The translations under genes and the position numbers were made by a program. A stretch of DNA of 64,000 nucleotides, taken from the NCBI RefSeq assembly GCF_905220565.1, contig NC_059423.1:899001-963000 (forward strand). The letters are read 5' to 3'. The notes beneath the pieces were generated by a model. That model was not told the origin of the DNA. It worked only from the letters and a program-made list of their open reading frames with translations, and did no database searches. Positions 10,593-23,500 of this stretch are shown piece by piece. The stretch is from Melitaea cinxia. Lineage: Eukaryota; Arthropoda; Insecta; Lepidoptera; Nymphalidae. The first letter of the stretch is position 1. Every line of letters starts with the position of its first letter.

Positions 10593-13283
10593 CTATAATA
10601 TATATAAAAGCGAAAGGTCACTCATTCATCACGAAATCTCCGAAACTATAACACCTACAAACTTGAAATTTGGCAGGTAGGCTCCTTATAAGACGTAGGC
10701 ATCCGCTAAGAACGGATTTTACGAAACTCGACCCCTAAGGGGGTGAAACGGGGGTTGGAAGTTTGTATGAAAGTTCTATGTTTTTGAAGTAAGAGACTTA
10801 AAATTTAAAATGTAAGCTCTATAGATGGTGAAAAGGTGACCAAATAATAAATATTTAGAAATCAACCCCTTTTTGGGGTTAAAACGGGGGATCGTAGGTT
10901 GACTCACTGATCACGAAATCTCCGAAACTATAACACCTACAAACTTAAAATTTAGCAGAGAGGTTCCTTATACAGCGTAAACTACCGCTAAGAATGAATT
11001 TTACGAAACTCGATCCCTCAGGGGGTAAAACGGGGGTTGGAAGTTTGTATGAAAGTCCTATGTTTTAGAAGTAAGAGACTTGAAATTTAAAAGGTATGCT
11101 CTATAGATGACAAAAAGATATCCAAATAATCTATCTTTAGAAACCAACTCCCTTTCTGGGTTAAAACGGGTGATGGTAGGCTGACTAACTCATCACGAAA
11201 TCTCAGAAACTATAACACCTAAAAACTTGAAATTTGGCAAGTAGGCTCCTTATAGGTCGTAGACATTTGTTAAGAACGGATTTAACGAAACTCAACCCCT
11301 AACGGGGGGTGAAACGGAGGTTGGAAGTTTGTATGAAAGTCCTACGTTTTTGAAGTAAGAGACTTGAAATTTAAAATGTATGCTCTATAGATAGTGAAAA
11401 GGTGTCCAAATAATGCATCTTAAGAAATCAACACCCTTTTGGGGTTAAAATGGAGGATGGTAGGTTGACTCACTTATTTCGAAATCTCCGAAACTATAAC
11501 AGATACAAACTTGAAATTTGACAGGTAGGTTTCTTATAGGACGTAGACATTTGCTAAGAACCGATTTTACGAAACTCGACCCCTAAGGGGGTGAAACGGG
11601 GGTTGGTAGTTTGAATGAAAGTCCTATGTTTTTGAAGTAAGAGACTTGAAATTTAAAATGTAAACTCTATAGATGGTGAAAAGGTGTTCAAATAATGTAT
11701 TTTTAGAAATCAACTCTCTTTTGGAGTTAAAACGGGGGATGGTAGGTAGACTCACTCATCACGAAACCTCCGAAACTATAACATCTACAAACTTGAAATT
11801 TGGCAAGTAGGCTCCTTATAGGACGTAGACATCCGCTAAGAACGAATTTTATGAAACTCGACCCCTAAGGGGGTAAAACGGGGGTTGGAAGTTTGTGTGA
11901 AAGTCCCATGTTTTTGAAGTAAGACACTTGAAATTTAAAATGTATGCCTTATAGATGATGAGAAGGTGTCCAAACAATGTATTTTTAGAAATCAACCACC
12001 TTCTGGGGTTAAAACGGCGGATGGTAGGTTTACTCACTCATCACGAAATCTCCGAAACTATAACAGCTACAAACTTGAAATTTGGCAGGTAGGTTCCTTA
12101 TAGGGCGTAAACACCCGCTAAGAACGGATTTTACGAAATTCGACCCCTAAGGGGATAAAACGGGGGGTGGAAATTTGTATGCAAGTCCTATGTTTTTGAA
12201 GGAAGAGACTTGAAATTTAAAATGTACGTTCTTTAGATGGTGAGAAGGTGTCGAAATAATGCATTTTTAGAAATCAACTCCTTTTTGGGGTTAAAACGGG
12301 GAATGGTAGGTTGACTACCTCATCACAAAATCTCCGAAACTATAACAGCTATAAACTTGAAATTTGGCAAGTAGGTTTCTTATAGGGCGTAAACATCCGC
12401 TAAGAACGGATTTTACGAAACTCGACCCTTAAGGGGATAAAACGGGGGTTGAAAGTTTGTATGAAAGTCCTATGTTTTTGAAGAACGAGACTTGAAATTT
12501 AAAATGTATGCTCTATAGATGGTAGAAAGGTGACCAAATAATGTATTTTTAGAAATCAACTCTCTTTTGGGGTTAAAACGTGGGATGGTTGGTTGACTCA
12601 CTCATCACGAAATCTCCGAAACTATAACAGCCACAAACTTGAAGTTTGGCTGGTAGGTTCCTTATAGGGCGTAGACATCTGCTAAGAATGGATTTTACGA
12701 AACTCGACCCCGAAGGGGATTAAACGGGGGTTGGAAGTTTGAATGAAAATCCTATATTTTTGAAGTAAGAGGCTTGAAATTTAAAATGTATGCTCTATAG
12801 ATGGTGAGGAGTTGTCTAAATAATGCATAGCAATGTATATATATAAAAAAGAAACGTCACTGACTCACTCATCGCGAGAACTCAAAAATAGCTGGATGGT
12901 CCCATCCATCCAGGATGGACAAAGATGAAATTTGGCAGGGAGGTAGATTATAGTTAGTAGACGTCCGCTAAGACTGGATTTTGCGATATTCCACCGCTTA
13001 GGGGGTGTAATTGGGGTTGATAGTTTGTATGAAACATTTACAACAGCTATAAGTTTGCCCGATATGTTTTTTATACTGCAGCCTGAAAATAAAACTAAAA
13101 ATGTGGTGTATAGAGAGGTTTTATAAATATAACTATTAAATTTTACTAAATTGAGGCTTTTGAAAAGTTTCCCAGTGTAATGAGCATTTCAAGTGACTGA
13201 AATAAAAAAATAATTGCGTTAAACATCTTAATAGTAATGCATATCTTCATAACCATGCGAGCGTAGTCGCGGGTAACAGTTAG
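10593..13283 (+). mobile_element. Helitron carrying an internal satellite array
   Basis: Starts TCTATAATATATATAAAAGC and ends near GCGAGCGTAGTCGCGGGTAA then CAGTTAG|T, a one-base variant of CAGCTAG|T with its hairpin. Between them lie the 282-bp array and a diverged unit (12865-13030) that joins the array to the normal 3' part. A second start-like motif (TATATATATAAAAAAGAAACG) at ~12838 leaves open two nested elements. Confidence 0.6.
10620..12830 (+). repeat. Tandem array, about eight copies of a 282-bp unit
   Basis: The landmark ACGAAATCTCCGAAACTATA recurs at 10631, 10913, 11195, 11479, 11761, 12043, 12325 and 12607; spacing is 282 bp six times and 284 once. Each unit contains CTCGACCCCTAAGGGGGT and a second CAACCCCTTTTTGGGGTTA block, both short palindromes. 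The last unit breaks off at ~12830. Units differ by scattered substitutions, so the array is not brand new. Confidence 0.95.
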
Positions 13284-13284
13284 T

Positions 13285-13498
13285 ATATTATAAAACAGAG
13301 TCCCTAAAAGTGTATGTGATCGATTCTCTTAAAATCTATTGAACGGATTTTCATGCGGTTTCACCAATGGAGAGAGGGCTTCAAGAGAAAGGTTTACGGA
13401 ACGGCTAAGCCGATTTTGATAATAGTTTCACTGAAAGTTTGCTGGGAAAACTTTGTGACACACTGATATCAACGCGGGCGAAGCCGCGGGCACAGCTA
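13285..13498 (+). mobile_element. Non-autonomous Helitron
   Basis: Ends GCGGGCGAAGCCGCGGG then CACAGCTAG|T, a textbook hairpin plus CTAG. It abuts the end of the preceding Helitron, so the two are in tandem. Confidence 0.7.
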
Positions 13499-13499
13499 G

Positions 13500-13640
13500 T
13501 ATCATATAAACCACCTTACTTCACACAGGTTCATAACGCTACTTGAAATCTTATTTAGCTTTGATCTTCTGTAAGGTCGAGGTACTACCCCAGTCGGGCT
13601 GCTCCAATTTTGATCAGGCATATTTCGTGCCGTGTAACTA
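13500..13640 (-). repeat. Repeat C fragment
   Basis: GATCTTCTGTAAGGTCGAGG and CCAGTCGGGCTGCTCC, without the A-rich end. Confidence 0.6.
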
Positions 13641-13644
13641 TTGT

Positions 13645-14070
13645 TCATATATATGTAAAGAAAATGAGTCTGTCTCTACGTCCACGCTTCAACGGTTCAA
13701 CTAATGAACGTGAAAAATAGCACGCGCATTAACAAACGGAGATAAATTCTTTAATAATTATATGAATGCCCCACAAATATTGCGAAATCTAAGCGAGCGA
13801 AACCGCGTGAAAAACTATACTCTTTCATTATATTGTATTTTTCATGTGGCACCTGATAAATTTTTGCTGGGTGTACCGATTTTGATAATTCCTCTTTAAT
13901 CGAAAGCTGGTGCTTGCCATGTGGTCCCATTCAAATTCCATTGTGATATAGCGAGTAGTTTTTAAGTTATCTATAATAGGGGGTATTTACTTGACTATTA
14001 TTTCGTCTATCTACGTTGTATTACTTGTCGATGTAATTGAAGTCGTTTGCGAGCAAACACAATTAATAAA
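13645..14070. repeat. Helitron fragment followed by minus-oriented repeat D
   Basis: 13645-13825 has GAGTCTGTCTCTACG and CTAAGCGAGCGAAACCGCG, Helitron-like. From 13850 the sequence is repeat D reversed (TTTTTGCTGGGTGTACCGAT to GTTTGCGAGCAAACACAATT). Confidence 0.5.
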
Positions 14071-14244
14071 TGTATAGTTGAGTAAACAAAAAACATAATT
14101 AATATCAAACATTTGTATTTATATCTATATTATGTTGCGATGTACCCAACATGTAATATTTTTGTTAAATTTTAGTGTTTGTAATTTCTCATGTAAGTGA
14201 ATTGTATTCTTTTGAAAAATAAACGATTTTTAACCTTATATTAT

Positions 14245-14445
14245 TCTTATATATAAAATTCTCGTGTCACAATGTTAGATACAATGCTCCTCCGAAACGG
14301 CTGGACCGATTTTTATGAAATTTGTGTGCATATCGGGTAGGTCTGAGAATCGGCCAACATCTATTTTTATACCACATAATAAAAGGGGGGGATTAAGGGG
14401 GGTTAATAACATATATGGCAAAACAACCTTTGCGGGGTCAGCTAG
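14245..14445 (+). mobile_element. Non-autonomous Helitron, 201 bp
   Basis: TCTTATATATAAAATTCTCG at the 5' end, GCGGGGTCAGCTAG|T at the 3' end. The internal GAAACGGCTGGACCGATTT and CATATCGGGTAGGTCTGAG are shared with seven or more copies in the window. Confidence 0.8.
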
Positions 14446-14449
14446 TATA

Positions 14450-16280
14450 TATTAATATTTGTAATAATTCACACAGCAGAGATATTTTGATCTTGAAAAC
14501 AACCAGTATTTAATTTAATTTAAATAATGTAAAAAACACGCAAGAAAACGAATTTCAATACGTAATTGATATATAAAACGAATTTTATTACTAAAACGAA
14601 GTACCTAGTGACGAGATAAAGCACGCACTGCCTTTAAAATCTACAGAAAATTTATTATTATAACATTGCACGCTATGTTGTAAACTTTTTATACAAATTT
14701 ATTAACACTGTATATCTAAATACTTGAAAAATTTCTCCTATTATAATAATTAAATAAATAAATATTTATATCATACACACACGCACGGTCATCTGTTCCT
14801 AAAGTAAGCAACAGCCGTCCGGTATAGCTACATTTTTTTTCGATAAACATACATATAAATAAGACATATATAAATAGACATACATATTATGACTCGGGGT
14901 GGGATAAAAAAATAAATCTATATAAATAAAAATGACTCGCCGATAAATAGGTATGTACGCGCATGACTATCGAAAAACGGTACCGAATTTCGAAGGATAG
15001 GATATTTCGAACATTGTATATGTATATATAAAAAATATTTTACGAGATTTTCTACAGTAACCATAAAGTTAAAATCATGCTTTTCTTGTGAAAGTAAACA
15101 CTAATAAACTAACATTCGGATATTTTTTCGAAATATTAAAGGAAAATCATCATAAACAGTAAAATTATGCAAACTTCTTAGTGTTAATTCGTCAATTATA
15201 TATGCAAACGTAATTATATAGATAATTATATCTTAATTATTCACTTGAAACTGTAGTTAAATGTCAGTGGAACGTGTAATACGAAAAAGTAATAAAACAC
15301 ATTATTAGCAGTGAAAATATTAAAAAATCGCGTGAAATTAGACTATATTTTATATCTATGGAATTATGTATTATAAAGAAAATAACAAATACCTACCACA
15401 TTATAGAGACAATAAGAAAAAAAAATTAAATTAATTGTTAATGCCCAATCCGATTCAGTACCATAGTAAATAATATCAAGTAAATAGTCATTTCATCATT
15501 TTTAAAAGTCACGCACTTATATTTGGTCCTTTTAAACTTTAAAAAAAAAAAAAAATAGAAATAAAATTATGAACTCTTAAAAAAATTATGAAGAAAATCT
15601 TTTTTTTTAATTTTTGTCAACGATTTTATTATAAAAATCTTTACGTATTTTGTTTTTAAAAAAAGCCGAAATGCATTTGTTTATATAATAAATATTCATA
15701 AGACTGAATTTATCATTTTTTTTTACATACATTTTAATACAATAATATACGAAAATAAATTACTATAACTATCGAAAATGTAAAGAATTAAATTATGTTT
15801 CCTTCGAGAAACGAGACCAAACACGTATGTTGAGACAGTGTATGTTTATCAGTTTTCTTTTTATTGTTTCAAGTACTTAATGTCAAGGAGGATAAAATAT
15901 ACCCACTTAATTTTTATTTCCGATAAATTGAAACAATTTTATTACATATTTACCACTTCTTTCTTCATCAAATATATATTTATAATAAACGATTTTATAG
16001 TCAAAATTACTAGCGCTATGTTTGTAAATTTTCATGAATCAGTTTTCTTTGTCAGCGACAACATACAGAATCGTAGTGAAATAATATAAATGCGAAGCAT
16101 GGTGCACTAAATTAAAAAACAAAAGCTTTAGCAAACCTGTTTGCAAAAATCTCACGATTTCGCGGGGTCGGCTCCGGCGAAACAACTTTTTTTGTAATTT
16201 TATTTTTCACACAACACTTAAAACGACACAAGTATTGTAACAAAAGACCTAAAATTTTATTACATTAACATAATTTAATC
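14450..16280. other. AT-rich unique sequence, no coding exon recognised
   Basis: Apart from the SINE at 14745-14905 this stretch looks single-copy. The open frame at 15838-16089 is very AT-rich with no known motif, so I do not call it. It could be intron of the putative divergent gene. Confidence 0.4.
14745..14905 (-). mobile_element. tRNA-headed SINE body, head missing
   Basis: ATAAATAAATATTTATA tail, then CGGTCATCTGTTCCTAAAG, CAACAGCCGTCCGGTATAGC and GACTCGGGGTGGG, the same order as 35975-36220. Confidence 0.6.
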
Positions 16281-16290
16281 GTGCACTCAC

Positions 16291-16395
16291 CTGGTTGGTA
16301 TTCAATGGCACAATTTATCCGTAATTTAATTCACAGAGGTTTAAAATGCAATTCTATAGAGCACTCGTGACCCAGCGGGCATTAACACTCGCAAT
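16291..16395 (-). other. Candidate noncoding first exon of a divergent minus-strand gene
   Basis: Read on the minus strand, the segment ends in CCAG|GTGAGTGC, a near-consensus splice donor (GT at 16289-16290). The only ATG in it opens a 13-codon frame, so it would be 5' UTR. No minus-strand coding exon was recognised in 1-16290, so the body of the gene would lie beyond the left edge or be unrecognised. Confidence 0.35.
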
Positions 16396-16450
16396 GCAAC
16401 CAACGTGACGTAATGACGTGACCAATTACGTTTATTGTATTGGTAAAACG
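16395..16450. promoter_or_regulatory. Promoter-like element cluster, probably bidirectional
   Basis: Two TGACGT (CRE/ATF-like) sites sit 8 bases apart in TGACGTAATGACGTGA. A forward CCAAT box (GACCAATTA) follows, then a reverse one (ATTGG) about 20 bases later. CCAAT pairs are typical of NF-Y-driven cell-cycle promoters, which fits a mitotic gene. The segment lies between a + strand gene and a minus-strand splice donor at 16291, suggesting divergent transcription. No TATA box is evident. Confidence 0.5.
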
Positions 16451-17540
16451 ATATCAGTGTTGCTAAAAGCAAAATACTAATTTTGAATAATTTTCTAATT
16501 ATATAAATAAAAGTATTACAAAATACCTCTTAATAAATCTTAATATTCATATTTATATAACGATATCTTTTTCAAGTTTTGTTCTGTAACATTAATTAAG
16601 CATTCGGTTCTTGTATTATGAACGCGTCCATTTAGCTATCAATAAAACAAATAAAATCTCTTTGGCATTTACAAACAAATGTTTTGAATTTAAACAGTTT
16701 TCAACCGTCAACCGTTCTAATGGGAAAAATAAAGGCGAGCGTCTTGAACGATTGATTTTGTTTAAAAAAATAACATTTAGTGACTTAGTTATTACAATAA
16801 TTAGTGTTTGTTCTTACATTACTTGATTTATGTGAGTATTTATTAAGTAGATATACTTATATTTCTTATTATAAATGTTATTACATCTAATAAGATTGTT
16901 ACTTTGTATGTAACTTAGGTTTTAGGAGTATCATTATAATGAAAGTCAATCAATTTCTTTAAATTATCGTTATACTTAAAATACTCTTTCTAGTTATATA
17001 CTTGTTCAAAATACATAAATATAGATTTTATATTTATTTCATCATTTTTAGTAATATCCCCTTATTAATTAGTTTACAATAAATAAACATTCTTTAATTA
17101 ATCAAACAGTAACTTATTGTAGAAAATATACATACATAGGTGTATTAACATATATACGTGAATTTTTTACCAGTATGTTTGCAAATGCAATTTTTTTTTA
17201 TCTCTAATATATTTGACCTCAAACTTAATCTAAATTTATTAATGACTGTTACATATTAAGGTAAATAATTGAATTATATGTGTGACTCTTTTTAGTAAAT
17301 TCTGAGTTTAGTAGTTTTATTCCTAAATAACTTTATGACGAATGTGCGTAAAAGAGGGTTTAATTAAAAAATAGACAATACAAATATAATAATAGACAAT
17401 CTATGTACAATTTTCTTAAATAATTACATTGTAATTATATTCTTATCTTTTGCCTTTTAATATCCAAACTCTTAATACAAGCTAATTAAAGTTGTTACTT
17501 TCAGATTTCTGTAAATTTAAGTACATTTGACGGTACAGAC
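16450..17540 (+). other. Candidate 5' UTR of the CKAP2-like gene (split by an intron)
   Basis: The coding start is only 36 bases after a clear acceptor (pyrimidine-rich, TTTCAG ending at 17504), so at least one noncoding exon lies upstream. A GTGAGT donor at 16832-16837 is the best match, giving a noncoding exon of up to ~380 bases after the promoter-like region and an intron of ~670 bases. The transcription start cannot be fixed from sequence. Confidence 0.45.
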
Positions 17541-20500
17541 ATGGCATCTGTAGAGGAACGGCTCAATAAGCTCAGGGAGGAACGTATAGCTAGAGAGAAA
17601 GCTAGGATTGAAAAGGTATACATCATAAATTCTTAGTTTTTCATCAATTTAGTGTACAATTTTTATTTTAATATTTTAAAGCTGAAAACTTTGTTTGTTT
17701 GAAGATTCTATTCTCAGGAACTACTGTTTTGTTTTTACATTTGAGATCCAGTTTACGGCATAAGTTAATTTTTTCTCAAATTATCACAGTATAGATATAA
17801 GTAACATAAGTTACTAAGCTTGAGAGTGGATGGACCAGATTGACAAAATTTTTGTTTTTAATACTTAGTCTTTGTAGTACTTGGTTCCATTCTAGAGAAA
17901 GACATAATATGGGAACTTTATTTTAAAATAAATTGTGTGTTGTAGTATTTCTTCAAACAATTAACCTTTCAGCTTTTGACAAGCCGGAAGTTGTGGGTTT
18001 GATTTCCGGTGTGATATTTGTATTTATTTAACAAAAAAAAAAAGGTTTAACAGTCGGATGTTAACTATAACAAAAGTATTAAGTTGCTTACCGTTGGAAC
18101 AGACGATTATGTGAATGTTATAAAATATTTAATCATTTTTTACCTCTTGTGTAATAGCATTGCATGGTAGGGCTTTACCCTTGTTATTGGTCACTCTTTT
18201 AATTTACTAATTTATCTGTTTTACAGTTACGGGAGTTAAATTTAAAAAAATATGGAAAAACCGATATCCATCAACCGAAATCAGCTTCAACTGTATCTCT
18301 ACCAGCTAAATCTAAATCTGACCCAAGTGGTATTGTTAAAGGTACTGCTAATCCTGCCAAAAATAACTTACAAGGAACACTCAACACTACAAAAAGGCAG
18401 AGTATACCAGTATTAAAGAAGACAACGTCTAAAGTTAGTAACAATGCTAAGAATGTTACCGGTCACATTCATAAAGTAAGTAATGTCAATAATATAAAGA
18501 AAGACAAGCCAGCTGTGTCTAAGTTTGATAGCAAACTTCCTAAAGCTAAAAATGAACCAAATAATGCTGGAAATAATAAGCCGTTGAAAGAGATCACTTC
18601 AGAAGTTAACATTAAAAGTATCAACAGAGATATTATTAATAATCCTCAGATAACAATCACGGAACCAGCTAAAGATGCTAAGAAAGCTATAAACAATAAA
18701 TTCAATAATAAACCTGATTTAAAATCACGTAGAAGTATAGCTGTTATGTCGAAAACTGAGAATAGGCCAAAGAGTTTCAATAGCAGGAAAAGTATACAGC
18801 CTCAGAAGTCAGCTGACAAGGAATCTGTTTTTGATCGACTCTACAAACCAAAAGTTGTTCAAAAAGAGAGTATCGACAACGTCCTGAAGCTCAAAACTGA
18901 TCCCAGTTATTTGAAGAAGGTTATAAATGAGTCTCGGTTGATCATGAACAAGAGAAACACAGTGTTCGAGAGTAGACCAAATATACCGGTACGTCGATCT
19001 ATCTCAGCGGTACATTTTAAAAGAATAAGTAAAAAGGAACTCGGTAATTGCTTTCACAAATGGGCTTCTATCGGTGAGAAGATTGACAAGGTACATCTGA
19101 AAGATGTCAATGAAGATGACTGTGTTAGAGAAGAAAAAGTGGTTTCTGCTGTGAAGAGTGAACGGAAAAAGGTTAAGTTTCAAACGCCGGTTCCTTTCAA
19201 CTTTAATACGCCCAAACCAGAGGAATTACAGGCTAGATTACTCAGTTGGTTGAAGAAACGGGGAAAGTCGGTAGATTCATACCACCATTTACAGTGTTTC
19301 GGGTTACACAACTTCTCTAGAGATATCAGACCATTGAACATAGACACACAAGAGTTTGACGATGAAAATAAAGAAAATATAGCCTTAGAACACGACAGTG
19401 ACAATGATTCCTACTTGGAAAACATGAATAATAAAGTCGGTGATTTAAACGATGTGAATAAATTAGAATTTCCAAAAGATAAATGGCGTCGAGTTAGCTC
19501 TATAAGTGATAGTGTTGATTACAATGACAGCTATGAGACTACGTTGACGTCTGGAGAAGGGGTGCATCATGTCGATGATCTGTTGCTTGGAGCTTTGAAC
19601 GATTTGACTGAGTTATTGCGAGAGGTAGGTTAATGTATACACAAAGTATTTATTATAGTACAATAAAAGGAGTCTACTAGACCTCACGACTGAAGTAAAA
19701 CTTTCTATCTTCACTAACTTATCTCTCCCTCTCAACTTCTGTTCGTCTTGTCCGATCTCTTTTCGACACTCTCGTCAGGGATTCACCACCTTAATCCTCT
19801 AGTCAAGCGTGCGTGAAGAAGTTTGGGCTTCAATAAAGTCAAAGCATGTAAAGGCAATCTCATTCCTGATGACCAAAAAATTGAACTTAACTGAAATTTA
19901 GACCAAATTCTCATAGATCTCATAGCCTCTTTAAATACAGTATGAGAATTTTGGCTTCATCACTATCCCTCTAGACCTTATTCACCACAGGAACATTAAT
20001 AAATTTTTTCAAAGGGACATTTTAAGCAATCTCTTACAGACAACCGCAGGGGAAAAATTATTATTGATAAACTTTAGGATATTGTAAAAGTAGGCATCTA
20101 GTTTTAAATGTAATTTAATTTTTTACGTTTTAGTATTTATATTATACATAAACCTAATAGTCAGAGCAACGGGCTGATGTCTTATGTACAGGTTTGAGTG
20201 ATTGTAAAATTTGATTTGATTGTTTTGGGCATAAAAATGTCTGTCGTTGTCTGGATGTTTGTGATTATGTTGTGATATGGACATCTACAGGATTTAAATT
20301 TCATGGGATTCAAGAATCAAAAAATCGCGCTTTCGCTTGTGCCTGTAATATCCCACTACTGGGCATAGGCCTCTTTCCCCATGTAGGAGAAACATCAGAG
20401 CTTAATATATTCCCTACTACTAGCAACAATCACTATCAGGTATACATGATAACAACCGGGACCGACGGCTTAACGTGCTCTCCGAGGCACGGTGGGGAGA

Positions 20501-23500
20501 CCCACAAGGACTGCACAAACACCCAGACCACGGCAAATATCTGTATGGCCAATACAAATGTTTGTCATGTGCAGGGATCGAAATCAAAATAGCTTTATTC
20601 AAATAGGCTTCAAACGCTGCTTTTAATGGTCATCTTACAAATTAAAATTTTAATTTATTTAAGTAAGCGAAACTAATGACCAAAAATAACAAAATATTGT
20701 CTTTTTTCCAGGGTTTCGATTGGGAGCAATGTGCTCGTTGGCTACGAGCTATCCGAGACCGTTTTCCCTCGGCCCCGGACAGCGCCCCCTACTGGGAGTG
20801 TCGAGCTGCCTTAGAGGAGCGCCGCGGCGATCTGCCTGCCTCTGTCCAGTGTTGGGAGCAGGCCATCGCTAAGGGGACCGAGGTTAGTTGGGATAACCAC
20901 CTGTAGCCAACTACATTATCCGGCGTAAGACCATGTAACAAGACCAAGAGAAGATGCCTTAAATTAAATTAATAAAAAGAAAAAAATAATTGTGTTTACT
21001 CGCAAACGAAAAAAAAACCGACTTCAATTACATCGACAAGTAATACAACGTAGATCGACGACGAAAAAATAGTCAAGCAACTACGCGTTATCAAAGATTA
21101 CTCAAAAAGTAGTTATCAGATCTCGATAAAATTTATATGTGACCACATGATAAACATCAGCTTTCGATTAAATTAAAAATTATCAAAATCGGTACACCCA
21201 GTAAAAAGTTATTACGGATTTTCAAGAGTTTCCCTCGATTTCGCTGGGATCTCATCATCAGATCCTGGTTTCCTTATCACGGTACCAAACTAGGGATATC
21301 TCCTTTCCAACAAAAAAAGAATTATCAAAATCGGTACATCCAGTAGAAAGTTATGCGGTATAATACAACGTAAGTCGACAAAAAAAGCGTCAAGTAAAAA
21401 CGCATTATTAGATATAACTCGAAAAGTAGTTGTTAGATTTCAAATAAATTTAAATGGGACCAATTGGCACACACTACCTTTCGATTAAAACAAAATTTGT
21501 CGAAATCGGTCTACCCGGTCAAAAGTTCTGATGTAACATACATAAAAAAAAAAAAAATACAGTCGAATTGAGAACCTCCTCCTTTTTTGGAAGTTGGTTA
21601 AAAATACGCAATCTGTTTTTGGCAGCTCAAAGGCGAGATATTGGATCCAAGTTTACGAAATAAAACTATTATTGTATGTATGGATGACTGATTTAGTTAC
21701 GTAGTAACATAATCCTGTCTCTGTAGAAATCTTTTGGATTTTATATACAAAAATTGTAATTTTTCCCAGTGCTCTTTTGGTATTAACCTAACATTTTCCA
21801 AAATGTTTTGGAAATGTGGATAAATAAATTGTGAGGGTGCAGGACTACAACCCAAAGAAAAAAAAAATCTAAAAACATGGACCAATGCAGATCAAATTCT
21901 CATACCGATGTATGACAGTTGTATGAGATCTCACGAATGCTGAATGCACTTGCACATGAATCAACACTCTCAATTGCTTGGGTGGGCAGAAAATGTGTGT
22001 TATCTGGCGTTATCGTAATCAAAAACCAATTCTTTTCTGATGATCTATTTAAAATTTTTGAAGTAGAACTTCTTTACGTACGCTCGACTTTGAGAGTAAG
22101 TTGAGAGCGATATATAAGTTAGTGAAGATAGAAAGAGAGGGAGTTACGTTTCGTAAGTTTTACTTTAGTCGTGTGGTCTAAAGCACACTCGTTTTTTTGT
22201 AAAGTACAATTGTTAAACTATATCTTTTCTCTTTACAGAAATCAGTAGTGGAAGCAAACTTAGACCAACTTTTGGATAAATTCATGCAGCTCAAAATCAG
22301 TCCGAGCTCTGGTAAACATCAAGTCGACCCCAAGTTGGTGGACGTTAAGAATGTCTTCAAGAGCACCATTATACGCTTCGCCGTCCAGCAAGCTAAGTTG
22401 TAAGTGTCATATTATATTGTATGTTACAGATCCAAGGCACGTATTATACTAAGCAATATATAGGATTCTGCCCATTGTCGCTACTCTGGGCGAGCAGGAT
22501 GGTGACTTCAGGGCTTGCTTTGTGGGTTGGTTATTCTCGGCTTCCTCAGTATCCTTATCCCTTATCTACCACTTAATAATCTCACATCATCTTTCCTGCA
22601 CAGCAACATATACTACATACAGTGACGTAACGAGCTTAACTCGCGCCCGGGGCACAGTACTTTTAAGTGCTTAGGAGTGGGGGGGGATCATTCGAAAATC
22701 ATATATGTCCAGCAATTTTTTGTTTTGCGGACCATTTGGCACACCTTTGTGAGTAGCGCCCAGGGCATGATGCCCTCCCTTGCCCACCCTTCGCAAAGCT
22801 ACTGACTACATACCATTTCTAAGCTTAAGACTAACTGCTAAGCTTAAGCTAACTTGTGCCAAAAGTCGTATTAACCAAGTTTATGTCAGATCATAATCAC
22901 TACAACATAGTATATGTATAGTGTCCCTATGTCCCTATGTATGCTTAAATCTTTAAAACTACGCAACGAATTTTGATGCAGGTTTTTTTAATAGATAGAG
23001 TGATTGAAGAGGAAGGTTTATATGTCTAATAACATCCATTAAATAGTGGAGAAATACTGTTATTTTTGAGGTTTCTAATGTGATGTCGTAAATAATTACA
23101 TTTTTTCCGCTTAAATTGCAAACGTAGCCTGAATCCTACGAGATTTATCAAAATAATGTACTAAGTATTGTACACATTGAAAAGGTCTACAGGAAACTCC
23201 GCTATGGTATATGTCTATCTCTTATGGATATCCCACAATAACATTTTTTGCCATTTACTTTTTACGACAAATAATGGTTAATTTCTTAGTTTTTCAAAGC
23301 GATTTTAACCAATACAGCATTAATCCTTATCTAATTAAATACCTTAAATACATTATTGATTTAATATAGATCTATATGGCCCTCTACAGCATATGATTTA
23401 AATGAATATTTTCGAAGATATTACAGATTTAAAAATTGCGATACGTAGCGTTTGCGGCGGTTCCGGCCGGCTTTTACTCTAAGTTAACGCGTGCGGGCCA

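Noticed and set aside
10620..12830. CRISPR-like array
   Set aside because: The unit is 282 bp without a short repeat/unique spacer structure; it is an ordinary tandem satellite in a eukaryotic genome.
15838..16089. 83-codon + frame near the promoter of the CKAP2-like gene
   Set aside because: Composition is that of random AT-rich DNA (F, I, Y, K rich), with no motif and no splice support.
19625..19633. Reading through the exon 2 donor to end the CKAP2-like protein at the TAA at 19631
   Set aside because: Stopping there would lose exons 3-5, which continue the frame and hold the family's C-terminal motifs; GAG|GTAGGT is a good donor.
20272..20592. A 106-codon frame, and very similar frames at 24131, 30720, 41767 and 47611, which look like a conserved protein family (DGLTCSPRHGGETHKDC...)
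   Set aside because: All are translations of the same SINE core; conservation is at the DNA level and the frames run through the tRNA-like head.
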